From Paraburkholderia sp. PGU19 (GTDB lineage: Bacteria > Pseudomonadota > Gammaproteobacteria > Burkholderiales > Burkholderiaceae), in NCBI RefSeq assembly GCF_013426915.1, contig NZ_AP023181.1, positions 1,178,001-1,242,000 on the forward strand: a DNA stretch of 64,000 nt, in the 5' to 3' direction. This document shows, in pieces, positions 21,701 through 30,945 of this stretch. Every line of letters starts with the position of its first letter. Position 1 is the stretch's first letter. The position numbers and the translations under genes were made by a program. The notes below the pieces were generated by a model that worked only from the letters and a program-made list of their open reading frames with translations, was not told the DNA's origin and made no database searches.

Positions 21701-24233
21701 GAGGTGACCACTCGATGCCGACATGCCGGAGGTAGGCGAGGCACACAGCGACCGCGCGGTCGCTCTGATCGAGGACTAGGTAGACATCCATTTGCATGCA
21801 CGCGACGCTGGCTCGTTCGACCGTTGTCGTGACCCGATTCGAGAGCGCCGCCAGGCGCTCGTCTGCAGCCGATAACTGCCCGGTCAAAAATTCGCATTCG
21901 GCCCGGTTCAGTTCCAGCGCAAATATCAGCTCATGCCGACGCTCCCAGCAATCGTCGTTCAATAGTTCCGCGCCGGTGATGAGATAAGTGAGCGCCGAGG
22001 AGTACGCTGTCGACGCCTTGGCGCGCTGGCCGGCGAGCAGGTTGAATTCGGCCAGCCGCTCCCGTTCGCCCTCTTCGGTGATCAGCGCGGCGCCGCGATT
22101 GAGCTGACCGACAATCTCGAAGATCGCCTCCCCCCGCTTTCCCGGTGGTGTACGCGCGGCGAGCAGTCGCCCGATCCGCAGATGGGCCGAGGTCCGGGAG
22201 GCTTCGGGGATCAGTGAATAGGCGGCTTCATGAACACGGTCGTGCACAAGCCTGTAAGCGCTCTCCAACCGCTCGACCAGTTCCTGACGCATCGCCTCCC
22301 ACAACGCCGCGTGGACCTGTGCCTCCGGAATGCCGAGAACCATCGACAGTGTCGTGATCCCGGCGACGTTCCCGAGACAGGCGAGCTGCTCCAACGCGTG
22401 CCGCGTCCCAGCCGGCAGGCGGGTCAGCTTGCCGACCATCAGGTCCACGACGTTGTCGGTGTATCCCTTGGCATGGATCCGGCCGGTATCCCAGCACCAT
22501 CGCCGCGCATCATGATCAAAGGTGAGCAACTCTTCTTCGGCAAGCGCGTGCAGAAACTGGATGACAAAGAACGGATTGCCACCCGTCTTGTCATGGACCA
22601 GTTGCGCCAGGGGTGCGATGCGCGCCGGCGCGCAGTGAAGCGCCTCCGCGATCAACTGCCTGACATGCACACGGGCGAGCGGCGCCAGCGTGATCTCATT
22701 GATCTTGACGCCCGCGTTCCTGATGGCCTGGAGCTTGCGGGTCAGTGGATGCGTGGCATCGACCTCGTTGTCACGGTACGCGCCGACCAGCATCAGGTGC
22801 CGCAGGTCCGGGTGGGTCAACAGATCCTCGAGCAGGTCGAGCGTCGCGGAGTCGAGCCACTGCAAGTCGTCGAGAAAGAGCGCAAGCGGATGTTCCGCCC
22901 GGGCAAAAACACTGATGAAACGCCGGAACACGAGCATGAAACGGCGTTGCGCCTGTTGCGGCTCAAGTGTGGGGACAGGTGGCGGCTCACCGATGATCAG
23001 CTCCAGCTCAGGGATGAGGTCGGTCATGAGCCTGGCATTGGGCTCCAGCGCCTCCAGCAAGGCGTCGCGCCAGCTCGCCAGCTCCGTGCCGGGCTTGCCG
23101 AGCAGCGGGCGCACCAGGCCTTGAAATGCCTGGACCAGCGTCGAATAGGGGATGTCGCGCTTGTACTGGTCGAACTTGCCCGACGCGAAGAGCCCTCGCG
23201 GCGGCACCAGCACCTTGTGCAGTTCATTGACGACCGAGGATTTGCCGATGCCGGAATAGCCGGAGACCAGCACCAGCTCAGGCGGGCCGCTCCCGACGAC
23301 CCGATCGAACGCGGCGACCAGGGTGTCGACCTCGCGCTCCCGCCCATACAGCTTCTCGGGTATCAGCAACCGGTCAGGTGTGTCGTGTTCGCCCAGCGGG
23401 AAGGCATCGACCCGGTGCCGACGCCGCCAGTCGGCGAGGCATTGCCGCAGATCATGCTCAGCACCGGCGGCCGTCTGGTAACGCTCTTCGGCCGTCTTGG
23501 CGAGCAGCTTCATGACGATATCGGAGACTGCAGCAGGGACGGTCTCCACGAGCTCGCGCGGCGGCACCGGCTTTCTGGCGATATGGCAGTGCACCCATTC
23601 CATGGGGTCCGCGGCCGTAAACGGCAACGCGCCCGTCAGCATCTGGTAGAGCGTCACGCCGAGCGCATAGAGGTCACTGCGCGAATCGATCGAGCGGTTC
23701 ATCCGGCCGGTCTGCTCGGGTGCCATATAAGCGAGCGTGCCGGCGATCGTCTCGGGCGGTTCGGGCGCCTGTCGCTCACGCGGAAGCCGAGAGGCGAGGC
23801 CGAATCCGGTGAGCCGGACCTGTCCGTCGGCGCAATGTACGAGGATATGCGCGGGCTTGAGATCCTTATGGACAAGGCCGCGCTGGTGAAGCTTGCCTAG
23901 CGCCGCAGCGATGCCGGCAGCAAGCCGCAAAAAATCTTCCATCTCCATCGGAGCGCCGAGCAGACGCGCGAGCGGCTCACCGCCAGGATCCTCGAGCACC
24001 AGCAGGGTCCGGCCGCCTTCGCGCACCAGTTCCAGCGGCCGCACCGCCCACGCGCCATTGAGCTCGTCCTTCAGGCCAAACGCGTGAACGAGGCGATCAA
24101 TGCTGGCGGGTAATGGATGTTCGGCGGCGGGCCGCACCAGCAGAACGCTGTGGCCGCCGCTTTCGCCTGGGCGCGGCCCTCGACACAGGACGCGTTCGCC
24201 GTCGTCCCACAGGATCTGGAGGCTGTTACCCAT
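18715..24233 (-). pseudogene. Hybrid kinase-like/AAA/GAF/PAS/histidine kinase, copy A, frameshifted
   Basis: About 1,840 aa when one lost base is restored near 21640-21660; copy B reads GAQLGDRTIEELIEL there. From ATG 24233 (a TTG lies five codons upstream) the order is Ser/Thr-kinase-like domain (~1-275, HKDLKPAHIL), AAA ATPase (~290-580, Walker A GYSGIGKSS, Walker B-like ALFLDDLQWLDS), a long helical TPR-like region, GAF, PAS (MVGYEREDLVSGRVSWRD) and histidine kinase. The H-box ASIAHEVNQPIGA, N-box LLNLIINALEAM, G1 RDSGPGFA and G2 GLGMGLSICRSI are intact. This matches the multi-domain 'trifunctional' kinase family. It probably signals to the FixJ-like regulator upstream at 25090. The frameshift separates the kinase output from the N-terminal domains. 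Confidence 0.85.
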
Positions 24234-24480
24234 CGGCAACGGAATCAAATGTAGGTTGTCATCTGGCGCGCGGGGCCATCAGACCGCCGCCCGTCATTGG
24301 TTGAGACGCTACATTCGTTCACACGGAGGCTAGGATTCCATCAGGATACACCTCGACGACCATGGTGCCATGGATAGTACTCAGAGCAACTTCTTGACAC
24401 CGGCGTCCACGCTACGCTGACTGCTGCCCGGACACGGCCTAGCGTCACTGATGCCGCTTCGCATTGCCTGAGTGCGTGAT
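18743..24480. repeat. Large direct repeat, copy A
   Basis: This block, covering the whole kinase gene A and roughly 230 bp upstream of it, is repeated in the same orientation at about 33115-38830. The two are near-identical over long stretches within the gene (for example the AAA domain) and diverge more in the helical middle and in the upstream DNA. The similarity starts abruptly at the kinase C-terminus (ATGGGCTGGCACGGAGAATT on the plus strand). Confidence 0.85.
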
Positions 24481-24726
24481 ATGCCAGTCGTCAAAAGCCG
24501 GGACTCGCACGGTACGTGGGGGCCAACATCGCGAACGGCGCTCACAGTACAACCGAGTCGGCCGCGCACATCCGCGAAACCCGATTGATGCCACCATTCC
24601 ATGTCGAAGTCTCAGCATCAGCCACGTTGAACTCGGTCGATAGTTCAGGTCGAGTGTGCGGATCTGTTCGGCGGTTGAATCGAAAATATCACCGGACCGT
24701 GCAATTAATAACCGTAACCAGATACC
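24249..24726. promoter_or_regulatory. Divergent intergenic region upstream of kinase A
   Basis: Region between the kinase A start (minus) and the receiver remnant (plus). The first ~230 bp are recognisably homologous to the region upstream of kinase B (38619-38830), including TACATTTGATTCCGTTGC next to the start and a TACATTC motif about 60 bp further out. Its promoter elements are not identifiable with confidence. The rest holds no gene. Confidence 0.35.
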
Positions 24727-25060
24727 GTGATAGGGCGCCTCGTGCGCTCGTTCGGCAGGTATACACGCCTGTTCGCATCAGCAAGGGAATTTCTGCGATC
24801 CGGCCATCTCGCCTCGACGTCATGCCTGATCTCCGAGGTCATGATGCCCGGCAGGTCGGGAGTGGAAATGCACGACCGCGTCATTGCACTCGGGTCTGCG
24901 CCGCCGATCATCTTCATTACGGCATTACCATCGGCCAAGCTGAAAGCGAAGGCCGTGGTAAATGATGTCTGTACTCGAAAAACCGGTCGACCCCGACACC
25001 GTCGCACGTTGGCTCAACGTTGCCCTGGACGCGGCATATCAAATCGACAAGAGGCCGGAA
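24727..25060 (+). pseudogene. CheY-like receiver domain, module A, decayed
   Basis: Homologue of the intact receiver at 41357-41728, which faces its regulator in the same way. The N-terminal acidic pocket (VSIVDDDEA in the intact copy) is gone; the similarity begins at RLVRSFGRYTRLFASAREFL. The phosphoacceptor segment reads CLISEVMMPGRSG, so the Asp is replaced by Glu. A frameshift near 24960 puts the Lys segment (VLEKPVDPDTVARWLNVALD) in another frame. With three separate defects it is almost certainly non-functional. It ends about 30 bp from the convergent regulator gene. Confidence 0.75.
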
Positions 25061-25089
25061 CGGCGCTTCCGTTCCGATCTCCGCTGCAC

Positions 25090-25755
25090 TCAAGACGACT
25101 TCTGCGACTGCGCATTGACGCGCAACGATTCCGATTTTTTGACGAGATCCGCGACGGATCGCGTCGCCATCTTTTTCATGAGTTGCGAACGATGCTTCTT
25201 CACACCGATCTCACTAAGATTCACCTCGAAGGAAATCTGCTTGTTCAACAGGCCGGCCACGACGAACCCCATGACTTTTCTTTCGCGCGGTGTGAACGAG
25301 TCATACGCAACACGGAGTGCCACGATCGATTGTTCGGAGGCGAGCCGCTCGCCGTCGCGCGCCAACGCATTGACGACCGCATCCAGCATGTCCTGCTCGC
25401 GAAACGGCTTCGCGAAGAAATCGACTGCACCCGCTTTCATGGCCTTGACTGTCATTTCGATATCACCATACCCCGTCATGAATACGATCGGCATGAACAC
25501 ACCGCTCTTTGCGATCTGTTCCTGAAAGATAAGGCCATTTTCGCCGCGCAGCCTGACATCGAGAATCAGGCAACTGGGCGCGTCGTACTTCGGGAATGCA
25601 AGAAAGTCCCCCGGCGATTCGAACGTCTCCAAACGTAGCCCGACCGATCGCAGCAAATTGCCAAAGCCTAACCACATCGACTCGTCGTCGACCTCATAGA
25701 CCACTGGCTCCTTGCGATCGCGTGTGCTCTGGGTTGAATGCGAACCCGAACTCAT
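25090..25755 (-). CDS. FixJ-like response regulator, module A
   Basis: 221 aa from ATG 25755, chosen because an excellent ribosome site (AGGAGGTGAG) precedes it. The receiver domain has YEVDDESM (acidic pair), SCLILDVRLRGENG (phosphoacceptor Asp), FMTGYGD (switch Thr) and the Lys in DFFAKPFREQ. The LuxR/NarL-type HTH begins FTPRERKVMGFVVAGLLNKQ. Compared with copies B and C it has lost one codon in the acidic pocket (B reads YVVDDEESM), and the recognition helix reads EIGVKKHRSQLMKK instead of ITVKMHRSHLMRK. It probably binds DNA on phosphorylation by the neighbouring hybrid kinase. Frame and key residues are intact, but these changes suggest drift. Confidence 0.9.
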   Translation of the reverse strand: MSSGSHSTQSTRDRKEPVVYEVDDESMWLGFGNLLRSVGLRLETFESPGDFLAFPKYDAPSCLILDVRLRGENGLIFQEQIAKSGVFMPIVFMTGYGDIEMTVKAMKAGAVDFFAKPFREQDMLDAVVNALARDGERLASEQSIVALRVAYDSFTPRERKVMGFVVAGLLNKQISFEVNLSEIGVKKHRSQLMKKMATRSVADLVKKSESLRVNAQSQKSS

Positions 25756-26165
25756 CTCACCTCCTCTCCTCTCTCCCAACTGACGGCGCAAGCGGGCCGT
25801 CCTATCCGACAATGTGGTCGACGACGCTGCGCACTACAACGAATCGGTTTCAGCGAACCTGTCCTTCACGGCGGTGTTCATTCATACCGGGGGTACAGGT
25901 CATCGGCGCGCCAACATGCCCGTCCATACTTCCGCGCTGCTCGTTCAGAGGTTGAAAACCGGACATACTCACGTCCTCTTTTTTCGACCGACAGTTGCAC
26001 GTCCCTGCCAGACGATCACGGTAGCTGTTCTAGGTGATTTGGATTCGGACGTCGTTCCTGCACTGTTTGCGTTGGGGGGTAACCTGGACGCAGTAATCGC
26101 CGTCGCCGCCGATACGCCCGCTGGACGAACTGGAGTTCGGGGCGCAGACTGCACGTGCGCCGATC
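25756..26165 (-). promoter_or_regulatory. Upstream region of regulator A, conserved in module C
   Basis: On the minus strand, about 200-280 bp upstream of the regulator start, a block of roughly 90 bp (from AAATCACCTAGAA at about 26040 to GTCCGGTTTTCAA at about 25950) is closely matched upstream of regulator C (42717 to 42612). It lies between the DHA2-transporter end and the regulator and may hold the promoter; CCTAGAAT/CCTAGAAC is a plausible -10-type element. It contains no gene. Conservation may also simply reflect shared duplication. Confidence 0.45.
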
Positions 26166-26335
26166 TCAGTGCGCGCCCGCCGCCGCAGTCCCGCCGCAGC
26201 CCTTGCTCGGCCTCGTCATGCAGATTAGAGGAATGGTCACGATGAAAATTATCGACAAGAAGCAGAAGATGTCGTTCCGCCCGAGCATCGCCGCCTGCGC
26301 GTTCAACGATTGCTCGAAAAAGGTTCTGCCCTGAT
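26166..26335 (-). pseudogene. C-terminal fragment of a DHA2 (EmrB-type) MFS transporter
   Basis: The minus strand reads QGRTFFEQSLNAQAAMLGRN, DIFCFLSIIFIVTIPLICMT, RPSKGCGGTAAAGAH-stop. This is the typical ending of 14-helix EmrB/QacA drug-efflux permeases: the A-x-x-L-x-x-N-D-x-F motif followed by the last membrane helix and a polar tail. Only ~55 codons remain; the rest was lost where a Tn3-family transposase remnant abuts. A matching remnant lies upstream of regulator C (42760-43095), so a transporter gene was probably part of the ancestral module. Confidence 0.65.
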
Positions 26336-27194
26336 CCAGGCTGCCGCCGTCAGGTATCGGACGAGGAGTTCCGTCGTGAGCCGCCGCGTTATTGTGAGAT
26401 CGTGGATCTGCCCGCCGACAGCAAGTCCTTCACGAAGAACCAGCGCAAGCAGCTGAGCGATCCGCTCGACGAAACCGACGCGAGTTTCCCCGAAAACGAC
26501 AGTATCGAGTCCAGCGTAACTGGGCTGATCATTCGCAAGCCGCACAAGGAATCAGAGCCAGTCAACACAACGTTGATCGGCCAGGCCACCACGGCGTCGA
26601 TGCGGGAGATCAGTATCTTGGATCTTCTCACCGAAGAACAGTGGCTCGACCTTCATGCACTGTTCGGACTACCGCCCCGATCCGACGCCAAGGTCGACGT
26701 ACCGCGCAAGCGCTTCATCAGCACGTTATTCTGCGACGGATGCAAGCTCGGCCCCACCCGGACGGTACGTCGGTGAAAGACCTGAGCCGCCAACAGGTAG
26801 CGGGTCTAAATCTGAAGCACGTCACAGAGCAACGCTCGACAAGGCGATCGTGAGGGTCATCAAAGCGTACGAACGGATAGCGTTACCGAAATGCTGGCGT
26901 GACGCCAAGCGCGCGTCACCGGAGGGCGACAAATGGACCCTGTACGGGCAGAATCTGCTCTCCGAGTATCACGTTCGCTACGGCGGATACGGTGGCATCG
27001 GCTACTACCACGTGTCCGACATGTATATCGCGCTGGTCGGCCACTTCATCCCGTGCGGAGCACAAGCGGTCATCGCCCCTTTTACATCTCGCTCGGTTGG
27101 GGCGGGCAAAAATATGGCCGAAACTGCATCACTTATGCGTGATCCTGTTCGAAACACGACGTTTCCAACGAAGCCAACTGCACGCCGTTCATGA
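26336..27194 (+). mobile_element. Tn3-family transposase remnant, frameshifted
   Basis: Two plus-strand frames cover the central and catalytic regions of a Tn3-family transposase (the DUF4158-containing branch). Frame one includes VDLPADSKSFTKNQRKQL, ILDLLTEEQWLDLHALFGLP and FISTLFCDGCKLGPTRTVR. After a frameshift near 26770-26840 comes DKAIVRVIKAYERIALPKCW, LYGQNLLSEYHVRYGGYGGI and YYHVSDMYIALVGHFIPCG, which contains the catalytic-region H-x-S-D-x-Y motif. Both the N-terminus and the rest of the catalytic domain are missing, and no 38-bp-type terminal repeat was found. It abuts the DHA2 transporter fragment, suggesting it inserted into that gene. Confidence 0.8.
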
Positions 27195-27290
27195 CCCGTC
27201 CTGACGAGCGCCAGCCGTAACGACGTCACGCAACTGCGGCCGCTGGTGGAAGCGTCCACCAGGCGACTGTAAAAATCCGCCAGCCCCCCG

Positions 27291-28289
27291 CTATGTCAAC
27301 GTGTTCAACTCGTCGAGCAACGCCGCGGGAATGTCAATCCCGTCACGCGCCGCCGAACTGGCGAGTTGCCGACGGCGCTCCCCCGGCAGACGCACTTCAG
27401 CGTCCTGCATCATCAGTTCGATCAGCGCCTCGATGCGCGTGAGATACGTATCCTGACCCGCCATGGCGGCAGGGTCGATTACCCAAAACAGATGACCTAT
27501 CGCCGAGCGCTCTCCGTCAGCGGTCAAAAACGACCCTGCTTCGTAACCGAAATTTGCCCCTGTCAAAGCTGCCGCGAGCAGTTCCACGACGAGCGCGAGC
27601 ATGGCGCCCTTTGCACCACCGAACGGGAGCATCATTCCATCGAGGGCCTCGCGGGCATCGGTTGTCGGCGACCCATCGCGCGCTGTCGCCCAACCCTGTT
27701 CGATTGGACGCCCCTCGCGCGCTGCGAGCACGATTTTCCCGCGAGCCACCTGCGACAGCGACAGGTCTACCAGTAACGGCTCTGCGTCACGACGAGGAAA
27801 CACTGCCGCGATCGGATTGGTGCCAAAAATTGGCCGTCGCCCGCCATGTGCGGGCATCGCCGCCGGAGAATTGCTGAACGCCAGACCAACCATACGCGCG
27901 GCGCCGATCGCCTCGAGGTGATACGCGCCGGCGCCGAAATGATGGCTTCGCGTCACGCTCGCAACCGCACTGCCGCACTGACGTGCCCTCACTATAGCCT
28001 CGTTGACTGCGAGTGCGCACGCCGGATACGCCATACCGTGCGCGGCATCGACGACCAACGCCGCTGAACGCGTGGCCACGACGGTGGGCACCGCCTGACC
28101 GTCGACGCGACCGTTGCGCAATTGCGCGATATACGTCGGCAGCCGGGAGACGCCGTGCGAGGCAAGGCCATGCAGATCAGCATAGACGAGCGCGCGCGCA
28201 GTCGCAGTTGCGGCCTCAGGTCGCGTGCCGGCTCGCGTAAGCGTTCGTTCAGCAAGGATTCTGAGATCTTCTTGAGAAATGCGTGACAT
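27291..28289 (-). CDS. Malate/lactate/sulfolactate dehydrogenase family oxidoreductase
   Basis: 332 aa NAD(P)-dependent dehydrogenase of the type 2 malate/L-lactate dehydrogenase family (Ldh family; includes (2R)-3-sulfolactate dehydrogenase ComC). Landmarks are LVYADLHGLASHGVSRLPTY with the conserved His, SHHFGAGAYHLEAIG, NSPAAMPAHGGRRPIFGTNP and MMLPFGGAKGAMLALVVELL. The ATG at 28289 is preceded by GGAG at good spacing; the upstream ATG at 28313 lacks one. It is about 90 bp downstream of a TauE/SafE exporter gene on the same strand, so the pair may form an operon for an organosulfonate or hydroxy acid. Substrate is not certain from sequence. Confidence 0.9.
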   Translation of the reverse strand: MSRISQEDLRILAERTLTRAGTRPEAATATARALVYADLHGLASHGVSRLPTYIAQLRNGRVDGQAVPTVVATRSAALVVDAAHGMAYPACALAVNEAIVRARQCGSAVASVTRSHHFGAGAYHLEAIGAARMVGLAFSNSPAAMPAHGGRRPIFGTNPIAAVFPRRDAEPLLVDLSLSQVARGKIVLAAREGRPIEQGWATARDGSPTTDAREALDGMMLPFGGAKGAMLALVVELLAAALTGANFGYEAGSFLTADGERSAIGHLFWVIDPAAMAGQDTYLTRIEALIELMMQDAEVRLPGERRRQLASSAARDGIDIPAALLDELNTLT

Positions 28290-28376
28290 CGATATGCTCC
28301 AGTACTGTCCCATGCTATAGATGCCGCGGCCTAGGCCCTGCTGCGTCGCTACGAGCTGCGAGCCGCGGTGCCCGGC

Positions 28377-29192
28377 TTAGGTGGCGTCCCTCACTGCCGT
28401 TTTCACGGCGGCATGTTGTCGGGCGTTCCCGATCACCAGCGTTTTGGTCGACGGGATGATCAGCGCAAGACTCGAGCAGAAGAGAACGAACATCACAAAG
28501 CGCCGGAAACTTGCTTCGCTGATTCTCTTGAAGCACCGCACGCCTATCGACCAGCCGATCAGCGCGACGGGAACCGCAAAGATCAGCTGCGCCTGCGTGG
28601 TCGGGTCAGCGTAATTCCCTTTCAGCCCCGTGAGAGCGACAGTGACGAGCAGCATCGCGAAGTTGAACGGCACGGACAGCCCACGCTGCTTTTCCTTCCC
28701 GTAGCCACGCAGGTTGCTCCAGATGACGACAGGAATGCCCGGCAACGCGAGCATGCCACTGAGCACCCCACCGATGAAACCAACAACGATCTCGCCCATG
28801 CGACCACCGAATTTATTTTCGGCCGGCTTCTTTCTGAGTGTCCATCCTACAAATACCAGAAGCACCAGACCAAACACGAGAGAGACGATCACCTTCGGCA
28901 GGACCGTCAGAAGGTGAACACCGATGGGAACGCCGACAACGCCCGGAACGACGTAGATCGCGACGTTTCGCCAGTTCACGTTCCTGAAATAGTCGATGTT
29001 GTTGCACACCTGCAGCAGGAGGCCACCTACTGCCATGACGGCTACGGCGGATGAAGGTGGAAGGACCCAGAAGACGATCCCTCCGCTCACGGCAGAGAAG
29101 GCTAGGCCGACCAGTCCGTTTGTGAAGGAACCAGCCAGAATGGCCAGGCAAAACACGACCAACGACCCAACAGGGAGGGTGTGATTGAGCAT
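28377..29192 (-). CDS. TauE/SafE (TSUP) family membrane transporter
   Basis: 271 aa inner-membrane protein of the sulfite exporter TauE/SafE family, which moves sulfite, sulfonates or other small organic anions. About eight hydrophobic helices are visible. The first half has LAILAGSFTNGLVGLAFSAV and the second repeats the fold with VVGFIGGVLSGMLALPGIPV, the family's duplicated G-rich hairpin. The C-terminus is basic and cytoplasmic (STKTLVIGNARQHAA). It is upstream of the Ldh-family dehydrogenase with an 87 bp gap. ATG 29192 is preceded by GGGAGGGTGTG only on the opposite strand, so the ribosome site is weak. Confidence 0.9.
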   Translation of the reverse strand: MLNHTLPVGSLVVFCLAILAGSFTNGLVGLAFSAVSGGIVFWVLPPSSAVAVMAVGGLLLQVCNNIDYFRNVNWRNVAIYVVPGVVGVPIGVHLLTVLPKVIVSLVFGLVLLVFVGWTLRKKPAENKFGGRMGEIVVGFIGGVLSGMLALPGIPVVIWSNLRGYGKEKQRGLSVPFNFAMLLVTVALTGLKGNYADPTTQAQLIFAVPVALIGWSIGVRCFKRISEASFRRFVMFVLFCSSLALIIPSTKTLVIGNARQHAAVKTAVRDAT

Positions 29193-29257
29193 ATTGAGTA
29201 TGACGGGGTTGAGTGGGTTGGCGCCGGGTTGGCCGCCAGAGTGTGTGGGGACTGACC

Positions 29258-29280
29258 GAGCGCCCTGACCACGGGCGCTC
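29258..29280 (-). terminator. Possible terminator hairpin after the chemoreceptor gene
   Basis: A perfect 8-bp inverted repeat, GAGCGCCC and GGGCGCTC with a 7-nt loop, lies 19 bp past the chemoreceptor stop and before the tauE start. No U-tract follows on the minus strand, so it may act weakly, with Rho, or only protect the RNA end. Confidence 0.4.
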
Positions 29281-29298
29281 GCTTTGGCTACAGGCGTC

Positions 29299-30945
29299 CT
29301 AGAAGGTTGTCCACCCTGGCGTTGACTTTGGTGCGCCGCGGTGCGTCGTGGAGTGCGGCCGCGCTCGAGAAGCCTCGTCGCGACCCGCTTGATGGTGTGA
29401 TCCGCTATCGCCTGCGTCGTCGAGTTTGAAGACCTTGACCGCGTCGCGGAGGCCTACTGCCTGCTGCGCGAGAGATTGGGCAGCAGCGGATGCCTCCTCG
29501 ACAAGTGCGGCGTTCTGCTGCGTCACCTGATCCATCTGCGAGACGGCTTTGTTTATCTGCTCGATGCCCGTTGCCTGTTCGCTGGAGGCGGCGGAGATTT
29601 CATTCGTGATCTCGGTCACCCGACGCACGGCCCGAACAAGATCGTTCATGGTCCCACCGGCTCGCGCGACAACGTCAGAACCCTCGTGAACGTGCGTCGC
29701 CGACGCTTCGATGAGCGCCTTGATCTCTTTGGCTGCCGCCGCGCTGCGTTGCGCGAGGGTGCGCACCTCACCAGCCACCACTGCAAAACCGCGGCCCTGA
29801 TCGCCGGCGCGTGCGGCCTCGACCGCGGCGTTGAGCGCAAGAATGTTCGTCTGGAAGGCAATTCCCTCGATGACAGCGATGATGTCGACAACCTTCGCGG
29901 AGCTATGAGAGATGGCTTGCATGGAGGCCACAACGCGGTTGACCTCCACCCCGCCCTGAAGTGCCGTCTCCGACGCAGCCGCCGCTAGCGAACTCGCCTG
30001 TTTCGCGCTCTCTTCGTTCTGTCGCACCGTTACGGTCAACTGCTCCATGCTCGCGACTGTCTGTTCGAGCGATGCCGCCTGCTCCTGCGTGCGTTGCGAA
30101 AGATCATCGTTGCCGCCAGCGACCTGCTGCGTTGCGCTGGCGATCGAATCAGTCGCGCGCTTTACATCGCGAACGACGCCCGCCGTTTGGCCGATTGCCT
30201 GATTGACGACGTTCGCCAGCACACCCACCTCGTCCTTGCGTGCCACGTCGATGCGATATGTCAGATCACCCTGCGCCAACGCCTTCGCGCCGTCCACCAC
30301 CTTCTGCATCGGCCCGACGACCGAGCGCACTAGCAGCCATCCCAGAGTCCCCGCTACGATGAATGCTGCGGCGATGACGCTCCACAGTACCATGCGGGCA
30401 GTCCAATAGGCTTGCTCGCTTTGAGCAACCGACTTCTCCATCTCCACGCGCTCGTAATTGATGACGTCCGCCTGTGCCTGCAGCAGTTGAACCTGAAGCG
30501 GCGTGGCGGCGAGCAGCGCGGCTTTAGCGCCCTCGACGTCATGTTTGGCCATCAGCACGTGCGCGGGTTTGAGCGCTACGTTGTACGCCTTGCGCACGGA
30601 GATCAGCTTTCCCATTACGCTGAGCGCTTCCGCGTGCTCCGTCAGCATCGACTGAAGTTCCTGATAGATCTGGCCGTTACGCTTTGCCTGCTTCTCGACT
30701 TTCTCGAGGTCTTCGTCGAGCGCTTGCGGCGAGGCCTCCGCGATCGCCCGATAGAGATACAGGGCGGTAAAGTATGTGCCGGCCTGCCCCTCGCGCGCAA
30801 GGTTCTGCAACGCGAGCCGGTTCTTGACGATGAACTGTGTGTTGTCGTTCATCCGCGCCATCTGCACGTTGACGACCAGTCCGACAACAACGAGCAACGC
30901 CAGCACCGCCGCAAAGCTCGCCGCGAGCCTCGCACCAATCTTCAT
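29299..30945 (-). CDS. Methyl-accepting chemotaxis protein
   Basis: 548 aa transmembrane chemoreceptor. TM1 is [20 protein letters not shown] (about 6-25). A periplasmic four-helix bundle of 4HB_MCP type runs to ~185. TM2 ([20 protein letters not shown]) is near 188-207, then a HAMP domain, then the cytoplasmic signalling hairpin with tip [20 protein letters not shown] and [20 protein letters not shown]. The last residues TPGWTTF resemble the NWETF-type tether for methyltransferase/methylesterase. ATG 30945 was chosen because GGAG precedes it at good spacing and it gives a standard [11 protein letters not shown] start; an upstream frame adds 20 unlikely residues. Ligand unknown. The sequence is intact. 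Confidence 0.95.
   Translation of the reverse strand: MKIGARLAASFAAVLALLVVVGLVVNVQMARMNDNTQFIVKNRLALQNLAREGQAGTYFTALYLYRAIAEASPQALDEDLEKVEKQAKRNGQIYQELQSMLTEHAEALSVMGKLISVRKAYNVALKPAHVLMAKHDVEGAKAALLAATPLQVQLLQAQADVINYERVEMEKSVAQSEQAYWTARMVLWSVIAAAFIVAGTLGWLLVRSVVGPMQKVVDGAKALAQGDLTYRIDVARKDEVGVLANVVNQAIGQTAGVVRDVKRATDSIASATQQVAGGNDDLSQRTQEQAASLEQTVASMEQLTVTVRQNEESAKQASSLAAAASETALQGGVEVNRVVASMQAISHSSAKVVDIIAVIEGIAFQTNILALNAAVEAARAGDQGRGFAVVAGEVRTLAQRSAAAAKEIKALIEASATHVHEGSDVVARAGGTMNDLVRAVRRVTEITNEISAASSEQATGIEQINKAVSQMDQVTQQNAALVEEASAAAQSLAQQAVGLRDAVKVFKLDDAGDSGSHHQAGRDEASRARPHSTTHRGAPKSTPGWTTF

Noticed and set aside
25755..25770. CACCTCCT on the plus strand near regulators A and B as possible aSD RNAs
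   Set aside because: It is the reverse complement of the strong ribosome sites (AGGAGGTGAG) of the minus-strand regulator genes.
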